64,000 nucleotides of DNA from the NCBI GenBank assembly GCA_040216885.1, contig JAVJOG010000008.1, positions 186,001 through 250,000 of the forward strand, written 5' to 3'. The notes under the pieces were generated by a model, which worked only from the letters and a program-made list of their open reading frames with translations, was not told where the DNA came from and ran no database searches. Source of the stretch: Parvibaculum sp040216885 (lineage in GTDB: Bacteria; Pseudomonadota; Alphaproteobacteria; Parvibaculales; Parvibaculaceae). The position numbers and the translations under genes were made by a program. Shown here piece after piece: positions 8,545 through 17,272 of this stretch (position 1 is the first letter of the stretch; each line of letters opens with the position of its first letter).

Positions 8545-9048
8545 ATGAAAAAGTTTCTACTGGCCAGCGCCGCCCTCACGGCCCTCGTCGTTGCGGGCGT
8601 CACGGGCGCCAACGCGGGCAACAGCGCTTCTGTTTACCAGAAGGGCTGGGGCAACACCGGCGTCTACACGCAGAACGGCTATGGCAACAAGGGCACGATC
8701 GACACCAAGGGCCATGCCAACTATTCCAAGGCCGTGCAGAGCGGGCAGTGGAACTACCTCTACCAGCAGCAGCTCGGCAACCGGAATTCGGCGCTGACCG
8801 ACCAGTACGGCAAGGGCAACTACGCCGTGACGGGCCAGGAAGGCCGCAACAATTCCTCCGCGACATACCAGACGGGCCGCAACAACACGGCCGGCACCGC
8901 GCAGATCGGCAACAACCACACGGCGACGACCGATCAGTGGGGCTCCAGCAACACGGCGGCCACCATCCAGGTCGGCAATGGCCAGAAAGCCAACACCGTG
9001 CAGACCGGTCACGGCAACACCTCGGTCGTCATTCAGGGCGGCTACTGA
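8545..9048 (+). CDS. Curlin-type amyloid subunit with thirteen 11-residue repeats
   Basis: Secreted amyloid subunit related to CsgA. The protein has 167 residues: a signal peptide (MKKFLLASAALTALVVAG..ANA) and then an almost unbroken series of about thirteen 11-residue units with Asn at position 1, Gln near 7 and Gly near 9 (for example NTAGTAQIGNN, NTAATIQVGNG), ending IQGGY. E. coli CsgA has five longer units, each made of two such halves, so this subunit would form a longer beta-solenoid. ATG at 8545 is chosen over 8515 because it starts the signal peptide and has GCAGGAG seven bases upstream. It is followed 73 bases on by csgH, so probably one operon. No csgG, csgE or csgF lies in the window. 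Confidence 0.85.
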   Translation: MKKFLLASAALTALVVAGVTGANAGNSASVYQKGWGNTGVYTQNGYGNKGTIDTKGHANYSKAVQSGQWNYLYQQQLGNRNSALTDQYGKGNYAVTGQEGRNNSSATYQTGRNNTAGTAQIGNNHTATTDQWGSSNTAATIQVGNGQKANTVQTGHGNTSVVIQGGY

Positions 9049-9121
9049 ACCCGACGCCCGCGCAGGGAGGCGGCATTCCGTGCCGCCTCCGGCGCCGGCT
9101 CATTATTCAGGGAGTACGACA

Positions 9122-9493
9122 ATGTCGAAATTCCGGATGTCTCTCGCCTTTCTGCCGCTGGCGCTCGGTTGCGCGGCGGTGTCCATCGTCCCGGCAAATG
9201 CCGACGCCGCCGCGTGCGAAATCCACGCCTATGACGTTGCCGGTGGCGTGCGGATCGAGAGCGTCGTTTATGGCGCGCCCGGCTCGTCGGGCTTTTATGA
9301 ACTCTCGCTCGCGCGTTCCGGCTCCGGCGGCACCTCGAATGTGTCCCAGGGCGGCGAATACGAGATCGACGGTGCCGGCGAAGCCGTCGTGTCGGTCACC
9401 GAATTCAACCTCGGTATTCGCGACAGCTACAATGTCGAGATGACCGTCGAAGATGCGCATGGCGTCACGCACTGCGACCGGGGATCGCTTTAA
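9122..9493 (+). CDS. csgH: CsgH-like periplasmic curli assembly inhibitor
   Basis: A 123-residue exported protein: signal peptide to about residue 28 (..PANADA), then a small beta-sandwich domain with one cysteine near the start (AACEIHAY) and one near the end (THCDRGSL), able to form a disulfide. The GGVRIESV start and the GGTSNVSQGGEYEI strand match the alphaproteobacterial CsgH family, which binds curlin in the periplasm and prevents early fibre formation, replacing CsgC. The position directly after a curlin gene supports this. A GGGAG ribosome-binding site lies 9 bases before ATG 9122. Confidence 0.82.
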   Translation: MSKFRMSLAFLPLALGCAAVSIVPANADAAACEIHAYDVAGGVRIESVVYGAPGSSGFYELSLARSGSGGTSNVSQGGEYEIDGAGEAVVSVTEFNLGIRDSYNVEMTVEDAHGVTHCDRGSL

Positions 9494-9545
9494 ACCTGAG
9501 GACCGCGGCGACGGCGTCATCCCGGCCGCCCGCCGCGCCTTCCCC

Positions 9546-9591
9546 GCCGCCAACCCCCTTCCTTGCCGCCAACCCCCTTCCTTGCCGCCAA
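9546..9591 (+). repeat. 19-bp tandem repeat downstream of csgH
   Basis: Two perfect copies of a 19-base unit (GCCGCCAACCCCCTTCCTT) at 9546-9564 and 9565-9583, with a third, partial copy beginning at 9584. It is non-coding as far as I can see and lies between csgH and the haem locus. It may be a slippage-prone spacer; no function is evident. Confidence 0.8.
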
Positions 9592-9636
9592 AATGTCGCA
9601 CATGCCGTCCTTTTCACGAGGGACGGCATCTAGCTG

Positions 9637-9688
9637 TTGCGGGCCGCCCAAGGTCATGCTATTGCGAGTCATTATCATTATTAGCATG
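9637..9688 (+). promoter_or_regulatory. Promoter with Fur-type iron box for the haem uptake locus
   Basis: The minus strand of 9664-9682 matches the 19-base Fur consensus at 14 positions by my count (AATAATGATAATGA core). It overlaps the -10 region of a possible promoter, TTGCGG at 9637, a 17-base gap, and TATTGC at 9660. Binding there would block transcription of hemP and the haem genes when iron is plentiful. The regulator could be Fur, Mur or another alphaproteobacterial iron regulator; the sequence alone does not decide. Confidence 0.6.
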
Positions 9689-9708
9689 CAAGGGCAGACT
9701 GTAACCGA

Positions 9709-9879
9709 ATGGCGGCTGAAATCGCGCAAGACAGGATGATCCGTCTGCCCGCCACGGGCACGCCGACGGTCGCCAGCGCCGATCTCTTCGGCGCCGGCCG
9801 CGAAGTCGTGATCCGTCACGGCGACGAGGTCTACCGGTTGCGCCTGACCAACAGCAACAAGCTCATCCTGATCAAGTAA
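9709..9879 (+). CDS. hemP: Hemin uptake protein HemP
   Basis: A 56-residue protein of the HemP/HmuP family, which promotes haem receptor expression and use in several proteobacteria. The C-terminal block is typical: LFGAGREVVIRHGDE, then YRLRLTNSNKLILIK ending the protein. It lies 27 bases downstream of a Fur-type box and 116 bases before the haem receptor gene, the usual place of hemP. The ribosome-binding site is weak (AGGG about 14 bases before ATG); an internal ATG at 9736 would still keep the conserved part. Confidence 0.87.
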   Translation: MAAEIAQDRMIRLPATGTPTVASADLFGAGREVVIRHGDEVYRLRLTNSNKLILIK

Positions 9880-9995
9880 CGCCGCCGGCGGCGCCTCGCC
9901 GGACACATACGAAGGCAACCAAGCCAGCCAAACCCGCCATTCGCGGGCGCCAGCCAGGAATGCTTATCCACGCATCACCGGGACTGGGACTGAAC

Positions 9996-12209
9996 ATGGC
10001 ACATATCGCCCGACGAACTTCTCTTCGAACTCTCCTTCTCGCCGGCGCCTCGCTCGCCGTTATTTCGGCGGCCGCGGCGCAGGAGCCCACCGCCGATCCG
10101 TCCACGGACGAGACCGCGCCAAAGGCAACGCAGCTCGACGCCGTGACTTCCACGGCCGCGCGCGGTCCGAAATCGCTCAACGACATCGCGGGCACAGCCT
10201 CCGTCATCACGGCGGAGGATCTCGAACGACGCAATGCCACCAACATCAAGAACGCGGTGCGCTACGAACCCGGCGTCACCGTCGGCAACAATCCCAATCG
10301 CGGCGGGGCAACCAATTTCAACATCCGCGGCATCGGCGGCAACCGCGTGCTCGTCCTTGTCGATGGCTTCCCGGCGCCGGATTTCCCCGGCACCAATATC
10401 GGCAGCCCGTCGAGCTACACGCGCGATTTCGTCGACATCGACAGCGTGAAGCGCCTGGAAATCGTGCGCGGGCCGGCCTCCGCCCTTTACGGCAGCGATG
10501 CGCTGGGCGGCGTCGTCTCCTGGGTCACGAAAGACCCCGCCGACTATCTCGATCTCGTCGGCAAGGACTGGTATGTGAGCCTGAAGGGCGGTTATGCCAG
10601 CACCGACAAGAGCTTCTCCGAAACCGCGACGGGCGCAGTGCGCGCCGGCAATATCGAGATGCTCGGCCTCTATACGCGCCGCGACGGCGAGGAAACGGAA
10701 GTCAACTCCTCGGCAACGCCGAACCCGACCGACTACTACTCCAATGCCTTTCTCGGCAAGCTGGTCTTCAACGGCAACGACAACAACGCGCTGAAGCTGA
10801 CGGGAGAATTCAACGAGAAGAACGAAGAGATCGTTCTCCTCACCGATCTCGGCACCGCCTTCGGCACGACGACGCTGTCCTCGCAGGCAGAGGACGTCAC
10901 CGAACGCAATTCTCTCAGCGCCGCCTATGTGCACGAGACGCCGTTCTTCCTCGCCGACCGCACGGAGTTCAAGATCTCCTGGACGACGGTCGACCGCAAC
11001 GAGCACACCGTCCAGCTTCGTCAGACCGGCCCGACGCAGTTCCTGCGCGATTCAAACTTCGGCTTCAATCAGGAAATCTGGGCGGCCGACCTGCAGTTCG
11101 GTCTGACGCGCAAATTGTTCGGTCTCGCCCATGAATTCACCTATGGCGCGACGGTCGACTACACCGAAACCTCGCGGCCGCGTTTCCGTACACAGACCAA
11201 CCTCACCACCAACGTCACAACGACAAATGTCGGCGGCGAGCAGTTCCCGAACAAGAACTTCCCGGACACCGAAACCACCAAGGCCGGCTTCTACGTCCAG
11301 GACGACATCACGGCGGGGCGCTTCAGCATCATTCCGGCGTTGCGCTTCGACTACTACCATCTGGAACCGAAACCGGACGCGATGTTCGCCAATGCCAGCG
11401 CCGGTGCTTTCTCTGTCAACGAGATGACGGAGACCGAAGTCTCGCCGAAGCTCGGGCTGATCTATGCGCTCACCACGGAATACAAGCTCTTCGCGCAGTA
11501 TGCGCATGGCTTCCGTGCACCGCCCTACGACAACGCCAATTTCGGCTTCCGCAACGCCGCGTCGTTCTACGAAGTAATTCCGAACCCCAACCTCAAGCCG
11601 GAGACGAGCGACGGCGTCGAGGCGGGTTTGCGCGGCAAGTTCAGCAGCGGCAGCAGCTTCTCGCTCGCCGCCTTCTACAACGAGTATGACGACTTCATCG
11701 AAACCGTCGTCGTCGCGGCACCGCCCTTCCCCGGCCTCACGACCTTCCAGTACCAGAACCTTTCGTCCGTCACGATCTACGGCGCGGAAGCGAAGGGCGA
11801 GTGGTGCTTCCATCCGAACTGGTCGCTCATCGGCAGCGTCGCCTATGCGCGCGGCGAGGACGACCAGACCAATATGCCGATCGATTCCGTCGATCCGGTG
11901 AAGGCCGTCGCCGGTCTTCGCTACGAGACGGAAACGTGGGGCGCGGAGCTTGCGGCCATCCAGGCATGGCGTCACGACCGCGTCTCGACGGCCGGCAATT
12001 TCCAGGCGCCGTCCTACACGGTGATCGACTTCACGGCGTTCTACGAAATGTCGACAGCGCTCACGGTCAATGCCGGCGTCTTCAACATTTTCGACGAGGA
12101 ATATTACATCTCGCAGGATGTCACCGGCCTCGCCGCCGCAAGCCCGCTCGTGCCGCTCTATGCGCAGCCCGGCCGGAACTTCGGCGTCAACGCAACCGTC
12201 CGCTTCTGA
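9996..12209 (+). CDS. hmuR: TonB-dependent haem/haemoglobin outer-membrane receptor
   Basis: Outer-membrane haem receptor of 737 residues: signal peptide to about residue 28 (..ISAAAAQ), plug domain, then a 22-strand barrel ending in aromatic VRF. The two motifs used to recognise haem receptors are present, FRAP at 506-509 and NPNL at 530-533, at the usual separation. ATG 9996 is chosen because it begins the signal peptide; an upstream in-frame start at 9960 adds residues of no family likeness. The TonB gene begins 10 bases after the stop, so the energy-coupling protein is made with the receptor. Iron control is expected through the box before hemP. Confidence 0.88.
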   Translation: MAHIARRTSLRTLLLAGASLAVISAAAAQEPTADPSTDETAPKATQLDAVTSTAARGPKSLNDIAGTASVITAEDLERRNATNIKNAVRYEPGVTVGNNPNRGGATNFNIRGIGGNRVLVLVDGFPAPDFPGTNIGSPSSYTRDFVDIDSVKRLEIVRGPASALYGSDALGGVVSWVTKDPADYLDLVGKDWYVSLKGGYASTDKSFSETATGAVRAGNIEMLGLYTRRDGEETEVNSSATPNPTDYYSNAFLGKLVFNGNDNNALKLTGEFNEKNEEIVLLTDLGTAFGTTTLSSQAEDVTERNSLSAAYVHETPFFLADRTEFKISWTTVDRNEHTVQLRQTGPTQFLRDSNFGFNQEIWAADLQFGLTRKLFGLAHEFTYGATVDYTETSRPRFRTQTNLTTNVTTTNVGGEQFPNKNFPDTETTKAGFYVQDDITAGRFSIIPALRFDYYHLEPKPDAMFANASAGAFSVNEMTETEVSPKLGLIYALTTEYKLFAQYAHGFRAPPYDNANFGFRNAASFYEVIPNPNLKPETSDGVEAGLRGKFSSGSSFSLAAFYNEYDDFIETVVVAAPPFPGLTTFQYQNLSSVTIYGAEAKGEWCFHPNWSLIGSVAYARGEDDQTNMPIDSVDPVKAVAGLRYETETWGAELAAIQAWRHDRVSTAGNFQAPSYTVIDFTAFYEMSTALTVNAGVFNIFDEEYYISQDVTGLAAASPLVPLYAQPGRNFGVNATVRF

Positions 12210-12219
12210 GGACCGTTCC

Positions 12220-13026
12220 ATGAGCATGGCCGCCATCGCATCGGGCAGCACGGCGAACGGGGATCGGGGCTCCCTCGCCCTCGATTCCTCGCATCGCGCG
12301 CTCCGCATGCCGATGGCGGCCTCGCTTCTGATCCATGCAGGCCTCTTTGCCGGCGCACTCTTCTGGTGGCAAGCGGAAGGCCAGCCAGCGCCGCGCGGCA
12401 CGCCGGATGCGATCTCCGTCACGCTTGTTCGTTTTTCCGAACCGGCGCCGAAGCCCGCGCAACCCTCCGCCGCGCCTGCTGCCGAACCGGCCAAGCCGGT
12501 CGTCGCGCCGGCCAAGCCCCTGCCCGCACGCAAGCCCGAACCGGTCAAGCAATCCATACCCGCCGAGGAAGCGCCGCCGGTTCCCGAAACCCGGCCTGAA
12601 ACGACGGAAGCGAAGGCCGAGCCGCGTCCCGACCCATCGCCGCAGAAATTGCTGCAAACAGCCTCGCTCGCATTGCCGAGCAGCGGCGGCGCCGGCCAGG
12701 GAACCTCCAAAGGCTTCCAGAACACCGGCGGCCGCGCCACCGACGATGTTTTTCTCACCGAGCCGCGTTTCCGTGTGGCGCCGCGTCCGCCGGTCTATCC
12801 GCGCCGGGCGCGCGAACTCGAGCAGCAGGGCGAGGCGCTGATCCGTGCCCGCCTCGACCCTCGCGGCAATCCCGAAGAGGTGCTGGTCTGGAAAAGCTCC
12901 GGCTTCGTGCTTCTCGATCACGCCGCCCTGAAAGCCGTTCGCGGCTGGCAATTCGAACCCGCGCGGCGCAATGGCCGGCCCGTCGTCGCCTGGGTCCAGA
13001 TCCCCGTGCGCTTCGCTCTCAACTGA
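12220..13026 (+). CDS. tonB: TonB energy-transducing protein of the haem locus
   Basis: TonB-family protein of 268 residues that carries proton-motive energy from the inner membrane to TonB-dependent receptors. It has an N-terminal membrane anchor (about residues 28-48), a proline/alanine/lysine-rich spacer across the periplasm (about 60-150), and a C-terminal TonB domain (about 185-268) with PPVYPRRARELEQQGEA and the closing WVQIPVRFALN. ATG 12220 follows GAGGA by 8 bases; ATG 12226 is an alternative. ExbB and ExbD are not in the window, so it must use a pair encoded elsewhere. Its place next to the haem receptor suggests, but does not prove, a dedicated role. Confidence 0.87.
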   Translation: MSMAAIASGSTANGDRGSLALDSSHRALRMPMAASLLIHAGLFAGALFWWQAEGQPAPRGTPDAISVTLVRFSEPAPKPAQPSAAPAAEPAKPVVAPAKPLPARKPEPVKQSIPAEEAPPVPETRPETTEAKAEPRPDPSPQKLLQTASLALPSSGGAGQGTSKGFQNTGGRATDDVFLTEPRFRVAPRPPVYPRRARELEQQGEALIRARLDPRGNPEEVLVWKSSGFVLLDHAALKAVRGWQFEPARRNGRPVVAWVQIPVRFALN

Positions 13027-13046
13027 CGCCGAAGAAAGGAACCATC

Positions 13047-14099
13047 ATGTCCGCCCTTCCCCACAACGCAGCTCTTGCCGAAAGGCGCGCCGCCGTTCTC
13101 GCCGCCGAGCCCCGCCTTCGCGCGCGCGATCTTGCCGCCCGCCTCGGCATATCCGAAGCCGAACTCGTCGCGCTCGGTCACGACGATGTCGATGTGACGC
13201 CCCTGCGCAAAGACTGGGCGGCGATCGTCGCCGCCGTGCCGGAACTTGGCCGTGTCATGGCGCTGACGCGCAACGAACATGTGGTGCATGAGCGCAAGGG
13301 CGTCTACGGGTCGCTCGAAGGCAATGCCCATGTCGGGCTGATCGTCGGCAACGACATCGACCTGCGCATCTTCTTCTCGCACTGGAAGTTCGGTTTCGCG
13401 CTGACCGAGCGCCTCGACAGCGGTTTCCGCCGCAGCCTGCAGTTCTTCGACGCGCAGGGAACGGCAATCCACAAGATTTACCTTACCGAGGGCTCGTCGG
13501 TCGAAAATTTCGACCTGCTGGTGGCGCGCTTTGCCGCTCCGGCCGCGCCGCTCGCCGTCGAAGCGCCGCGGGCGCCCAAGGCGGGTCTTCCCGACGCTGA
13601 AATAAATGTCGAGGGCTTCCGCACCGCCTGGGACGTCCTCACCGACACGCATCAGTTCCACGGCCTGCTCAACAAGTTCAAGGTCGAGCGGCTTCAGGCG
13701 CTGCGCCTTGCCGGCGATACCCGTGCCTGCCGTGTGCCGGTGTCGGCCCTGCGCGCCGCGCTCGAAACGTCGGCGGCGCGCAAGTTGCCGATCATGGTTT
13801 TCGTCGGCAATCCCGGCATGATCCAGATTCACACCGGCCCGGTCGAAAACCTCAAAGCCACCGGCCCGTGGTTCAATGTGCTCGACGAAGCCTTCAACCT
13901 GCATCTCAACGAAGCGGCGCTCGACAGCGCCTGGGTGGTCTGGAAGCCGACCGAGGACGGCACCGTCACCTCGCTCGAACTCTTCGACGCAACGGGCCTT
14001 CTCGTCGCCACGCTGTTCGGCAAGCGCAAGCCCGGCGTCGCTGAAGATGAAGGCTGGCGCGCGGTCGTCAACGGCTTGACGGAGCGAGAGGCAGCATGA
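13047..14099 (+). CDS. hmuS: Hemin-degrading / haem trafficking protein HmuS
   Basis: Cytoplasmic haem-binding protein of the HemS/ChuS family, 350 residues, which takes haem from the ABC importer and releases iron or passes it on. The family's internal duplication is visible: the first half has VVHERKGVYGSLEG and IFFSHWKFGFAL, and the second half repeats the pattern (MIQIHTGPVENL, NLHLNEAALDSAW). The start has AAAGGA upstream. Its stop overlaps the hmuT start (ATGA), the first of three such overlaps in hmuSTUV. Confidence 0.9.
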   Translation: MSALPHNAALAERRAAVLAAEPRLRARDLAARLGISEAELVALGHDDVDVTPLRKDWAAIVAAVPELGRVMALTRNEHVVHERKGVYGSLEGNAHVGLIVGNDIDLRIFFSHWKFGFALTERLDSGFRRSLQFFDAQGTAIHKIYLTEGSSVENFDLLVARFAAPAAPLAVEAPRAPKAGLPDAEINVEGFRTAWDVLTDTHQFHGLLNKFKVERLQALRLAGDTRACRVPVSALRAALETSAARKLPIMVFVGNPGMIQIHTGPVENLKATGPWFNVLDEAFNLHLNEAALDSAWVVWKPTEDGTVTSLELFDATGLLVATLFGKRKPGVAEDEGWRAVVNGLTEREAA

Positions 14100-14980
14100 T
14101 GCGGTTCGCACTTCTCGTCGCGGCGGGCATCGCCCTCGCCACACCGACCCTCGCCGGCACCCCGCAACGCATCGTCTCGGCCGGCGGGTCGACCACCGAG
14201 ATCGTCGTGGCGCTCGGCGCGCGCGAGCTTCTTGTCGGTGTCGACACGACGAGCCTCTACCCGGCGGCCGTCACCAGGCTTCCGAATGTCGGCTATGTGC
14301 GCCAGCTTTCGGCGGAGGGTCTGCTGTCGCTCCGGCCCGACCTCGTGTTGACGGGTTCGGAGGCCGGGCCTGAAGCCGCGCTCGACCAGGCGCGCGCCGC
14401 CGGTGTCGAGATCGTGACGCTGAGCGACGGCTACACGGCAAAAAGTGTCGCCGCGCATATCGAAACCGTCGGACGCGCGCTCGGGCGCGAGGCCGAGGCG
14501 GCAAGGCTCACCGAAGCCTTCGAGACCGACATCGCGACCGTCGAAGCCGACATCGCCCGTGTCGAGACGAAGCCACGTGTGCTCTTCATCTTGCAAACGG
14601 GCCGCGGCGCATCGATGGTGTCGGGCACCGGCACCGCCGCGCATGCGATGATTGCGCTCGCGGGCGGCGAGAACGCCATCGCCGAATATGGCGGCTACAA
14701 GCCCTTCTCGCCCGAGGCCGCCACCCTGGCCGCGCCCGATGTGATCCTGATGACGGACCAGACGGTCGACGCCATCGGGGGCGGCGACGGCGTGTTGCCG
14801 GAAGCGGCCTTCGCGGCGACGCCGGCCGGTCGCGACGGGCGGCTCGTCACCATGGATGCGCTTTACCTCGCGGGCTTCGGGCCGCGTCTTGCCCATGCGC
14901 TACACGATCTGGCGGTGAAGCTTCATCCGGCCCGTGCGTTCACGCCATTGCCGGAACGGGAGTGGACCAAAGCCCAATGA
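14096..14980 (+). CDS. hmuT: Haem ABC transporter, periplasmic binding protein HmuT
   Basis: Haem-binding periplasmic protein of 294 residues that delivers haem to HmuUV. It has a signal peptide (MMRFALLVAAGIALATPTLAG), then the class III binding-protein fold with RIVSAGGSTTEIVVALGA at the mature N-terminus, characteristic of HmuT/BhuT. The ATG overlaps the hmuS stop. The C-terminus overlaps the permease gene, confirming one operon. Confidence 0.9.
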   Translation: MMRFALLVAAGIALATPTLAGTPQRIVSAGGSTTEIVVALGARELLVGVDTTSLYPAAVTRLPNVGYVRQLSAEGLLSLRPDLVLTGSEAGPEAALDQARAAGVEIVTLSDGYTAKSVAAHIETVGRALGREAEAARLTEAFETDIATVEADIARVETKPRVLFILQTGRGASMVSGTGTAAHAMIALAGGENAIAEYGGYKPFSPEAATLAAPDVILMTDQTVDAIGGGDGVLPEAAFAATPAGRDGRLVTMDALYLAGFGPRLAHALHDLAVKLHPARAFTPLPEREWTKAQ

Positions 14981-16032
14981 CCGACATCGCCGAAAGCATT
15001 TCGGGCCCTGCCCGCGCGTTAAAGCGCCCGGCCATTCTTGGCGGGCTCGCCGTGCTGCTCGCGCTCGCCTCGCTCCTGTCGCTGGCGACGGGCGCGGTGC
15101 CGATCGGCGTCGGAGATGTGCTGCGCGCGCTGTTCGGTTTCGACGTCGATGCGCAGAACGCTGCCGTCGTCACCATGATCCGGCTGCCGCGCATGCTGCT
15201 CGCCATCGTCGTCGGCGGGGCGTTGGCGGGCGCGGGCGCGGCGCTGCAGGGACTGTTCCGCAATCCGCTCGCCGATCCGAGCCTGATCGGCGTGTCGAGC
15301 GGCGCGGCGCTCGGCGCCGTCGTCGTCATCGTCTTCGGCGGCGCGATCGCGGTCGCCATCCCCTTTGCCGCCTCGCCGCTGCTTCTCCCCTTCGCGGCGT
15401 TCATGGGCGGCCTCGCGGCGACCTTCGCGATGCAGCGTCTCGCGCAGTCGGGCGGACGGTCGGCCACCGCGACACTGCTGCTCGCCGGCATCGCCATCAA
15501 CGCGCTTGCCGGCGCCACGACCGGCCTCTTTGTCTATATCAGCGACGACACGCAACTTCGCGACTTCACCTTCTGGAGCATGGGCAGTCTTGCCGCCGGC
15601 GGCTGGCAGGGCTTCTCACTTTCGGCACTGCCCATTGCGGCTGCGCTCGCCGTTCTCGTTTTCTGCGCGCGGTCGCTCGATGCGATGCTGCTCGGCGAGC
15701 GCGAGGCGATGCATCTCGGCGTGCCGGTGCAGCGTCTCAAGAACATCGTGATGATCGCCTCGGCGCTGGCCGTCAGTTCGGCCGTCGCGGTGAGCGGCGT
15801 CATCGGCTTTATCGGCATCGTCGTGCCGCATCTCGTTCGCATGGTGGCCGGGCCCGACCATCGCATCGTGCTGCCGGGCTCGATGCTGACCGGCGCCTCG
15901 CTGCTTCTCGTCGCCGACATGTTCGCGCGCACGGTCGTTGCGCCCGCCGAGCTTCCCATCGGCCTCGTCACCAGCGCCGTCGGCAGCCCGTTCTTCCTCT
16001 GGCTTCTGGTACGGCGGAGGAAGTTCGCATGA
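14977..16032 (+). CDS. hmuU: Haem ABC transporter permease HmuU
   Basis: FecCD/BtuC-type permease of 351 residues with about ten hydrophobic segments. Family motifs RLPRMLLAIVVGGALAGAG near the N-terminus, NPLADPSLIGVSSGAALGA, and the coupling-helix region GVIGFIGIVVPHLVR are all present. ATG 14977 is chosen because it overlaps the hmuT stop in the same ATGA manner as its neighbours; a GTG at 14962 is in frame and possible. It forms the membrane channel for HmuV. Confidence 0.91.
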   Translation: MTDIAESISGPARALKRPAILGGLAVLLALASLLSLATGAVPIGVGDVLRALFGFDVDAQNAAVVTMIRLPRMLLAIVVGGALAGAGAALQGLFRNPLADPSLIGVSSGAALGAVVVIVFGGAIAVAIPFAASPLLLPFAAFMGGLAATFAMQRLAQSGGRSATATLLLAGIAINALAGATTGLFVYISDDTQLRDFTFWSMGSLAAGGWQGFSLSALPIAAALAVLVFCARSLDAMLLGEREAMHLGVPVQRLKNIVMIASALAVSSAVAVSGVIGFIGIVVPHLVRMVAGPDHRIVLPGSMLTGASLLLVADMFARTVVAPAELPIGLVTSAVGSPFFLWLLVRRRKFA

Positions 16033-16808
16033 TACGGGCCAACGGCATTTCGGTTCGCGCCGGGCGCAAGCGCCTGCTCGACAATGTCGATGCGCGCGTC
16101 GCGCCGGGTCGCATCATCGCGCTGATCGGTCCGAACGGCGCCGGCAAGTCGACGCTCATTTCGGTTCTCTCGGGCGAGCGGCGGCCGGATGGCGGCCATG
16201 TCATGCTCGACGGCGTCCCGATGACGTCATGGCCGGCCCCGGCGCTGGCGCGCCGCCGCGCGGTGCTGCTGCAAAGCACGTCGCTCGATTTTTCGTTCAC
16301 CGTCGAGGAAGTCGTGGAACTCGGCCGCCTGCCCTTCGCCGGCACCGCCCGCCAGGCCGACGACGAGCAGGCGGTTGCCGCAGCCTGCCGCCTCGCCGGT
16401 GTCGATACGTTCCGTACGCGGTCCTATCAGACGCTTTCAGGCGGCGAGAAGCAGCGGGTGCAGTTCGCCCGCGCGCTGGCGCAGCTCTGGCACAGCGACG
16501 CTGCGGCCGGCAAGGCGCACTACCTGCTGCTCGATGAACCGACCGCGGCGCTCGACCTGCGCCACCAGCGCTCGGTTCTCGATGCCGCCCGCGCCTTGGC
16601 CGGGCGCGGTGTCGGCGTGCTCGCCGCACTGCACGATCTCAACCTTGCTGCCGCCTATGCGGACGATGTGATCCTGCTCAACGAGGGTCGTGTCGTCGCT
16701 TCCGGCTCCGCCGATGATGTGATGACGCGCGCGCTCATCGGCACCTGTTTCGAGGTGCCGGTCGAGATCGTTGTCCGAGAAAACGGCGCGCGAGCGATCC
16801 TCACCTGA
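16029..16808 (+). CDS. hmuV: Haem ABC transporter ATP-binding protein HmuV
   Basis: ATPase of the haem importer, 259 residues. Walker A GPNGAGKST is at 34-42, the signature is LSGGEKQR, Walker B is YLLLDEPTAALD, and the H-loop is LAALHDLN. An extra segment (WHSDAAAGKAH) before Walker B is usual in HmuV. ATG 16029 overlaps the hmuU stop, so the four genes hmuSTUV are coupled. The operon ends here, 20 bases before a tRNA gene on the opposite strand. Confidence 0.92.
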   Translation: MIRANGISVRAGRKRLLDNVDARVAPGRIIALIGPNGAGKSTLISVLSGERRPDGGHVMLDGVPMTSWPAPALARRRAVLLQSTSLDFSFTVEEVVELGRLPFAGTARQADDEQAVAAACRLAGVDTFRTRSYQTLSGGEKQRVQFARALAQLWHSDAAAGKAHYLLLDEPTAALDLRHQRSVLDAARALAGRGVGVLAALHDLNLAAAYADDVILLNEGRVVASGSADDVMTRALIGTCFEVPVEIVVRENGARAILT

Positions 16809-16828
16809 TATCCGCTCGACCGGTGGAC

Positions 16829-16903
16829 TGGCTGGGGCGGGAGGGTTCGAACCTCCGAATGGCGGAATCAAAATCCGCTGCCTTACCACTTGGCTACGCC
16901 CCA
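16829..16903 (-). tRNA. tRNA-Gln (anticodon TTG)
   Basis: A 75-base tRNA including an encoded CCA end (16829-16831). The acceptor stem TGGGGCG pairs fully with CGCCCCA, the TTCGAAC T-loop is present, and the anticodon stem-loop GCGGATTTTGATTCCGC places TTG at the anticodon. It sits convergent to hmuV. Confidence 0.95.
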
Positions 16904-17062
16904 GCGGACACGGGAAGCCCGAAGGACCGGCCCCGCGAAATGTGGCGGAACATACCGGCATCGGTGGGCCCCCGCAACCGGCGCGCCGGGAGCCCGGTGC
17001 GGCCGGGAATCGCCCTTGCGGGCCCCCGTTTTGGCGGCTATAACGCCGCCTCGCATGGGACA

Positions 17063-17139
17063 CGGAGTGTGGCGCAGTCTGGTAGCGCACCTCGTTCGGG
17101 ACGAGGGGGTCGCAGGTTCGAATCCTGCCACTCCGACCA
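17063..17139 (+). tRNA. tRNA-Pro (anticodon CGG)
   Basis: A 77-base tRNA with encoded CCA. The acceptor stem CGGAGTG pairs with CACTCCG, the anticodon stem CCTCG/CGAGG encloses loop TTCGGGA with anticodon CGG, and the T-loop is GGTTCGAATCC. It lies upstream of the glutathione transferase gene on the same strand. Confidence 0.95.
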
Positions 17140-17272
17140 ATGCGACAGACACCGCCCACAAGCATGGCGGCGGCGCCTTTCCCGCACATTATCGGTCGGC
17201 ACATATCGCTTGGCTCTCGCCAAAAGCGGTCTATGAATCGTGCCGGCAAAGCCAATGAACCGAGGAAACGAC

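Noticed and set aside
9964..9972. Single DnaA-like box TTATCCACG before the haem receptor
   Set aside because: One isolated copy next to an iron-regulated gene; expected by chance.
14934..16028. Long plus-strand frame running into HmuV
   Set aside because: It overlaps hmuU in another frame and is arginine-rich; the HmuV start at 16029 fits the operon's ATGA overlaps.
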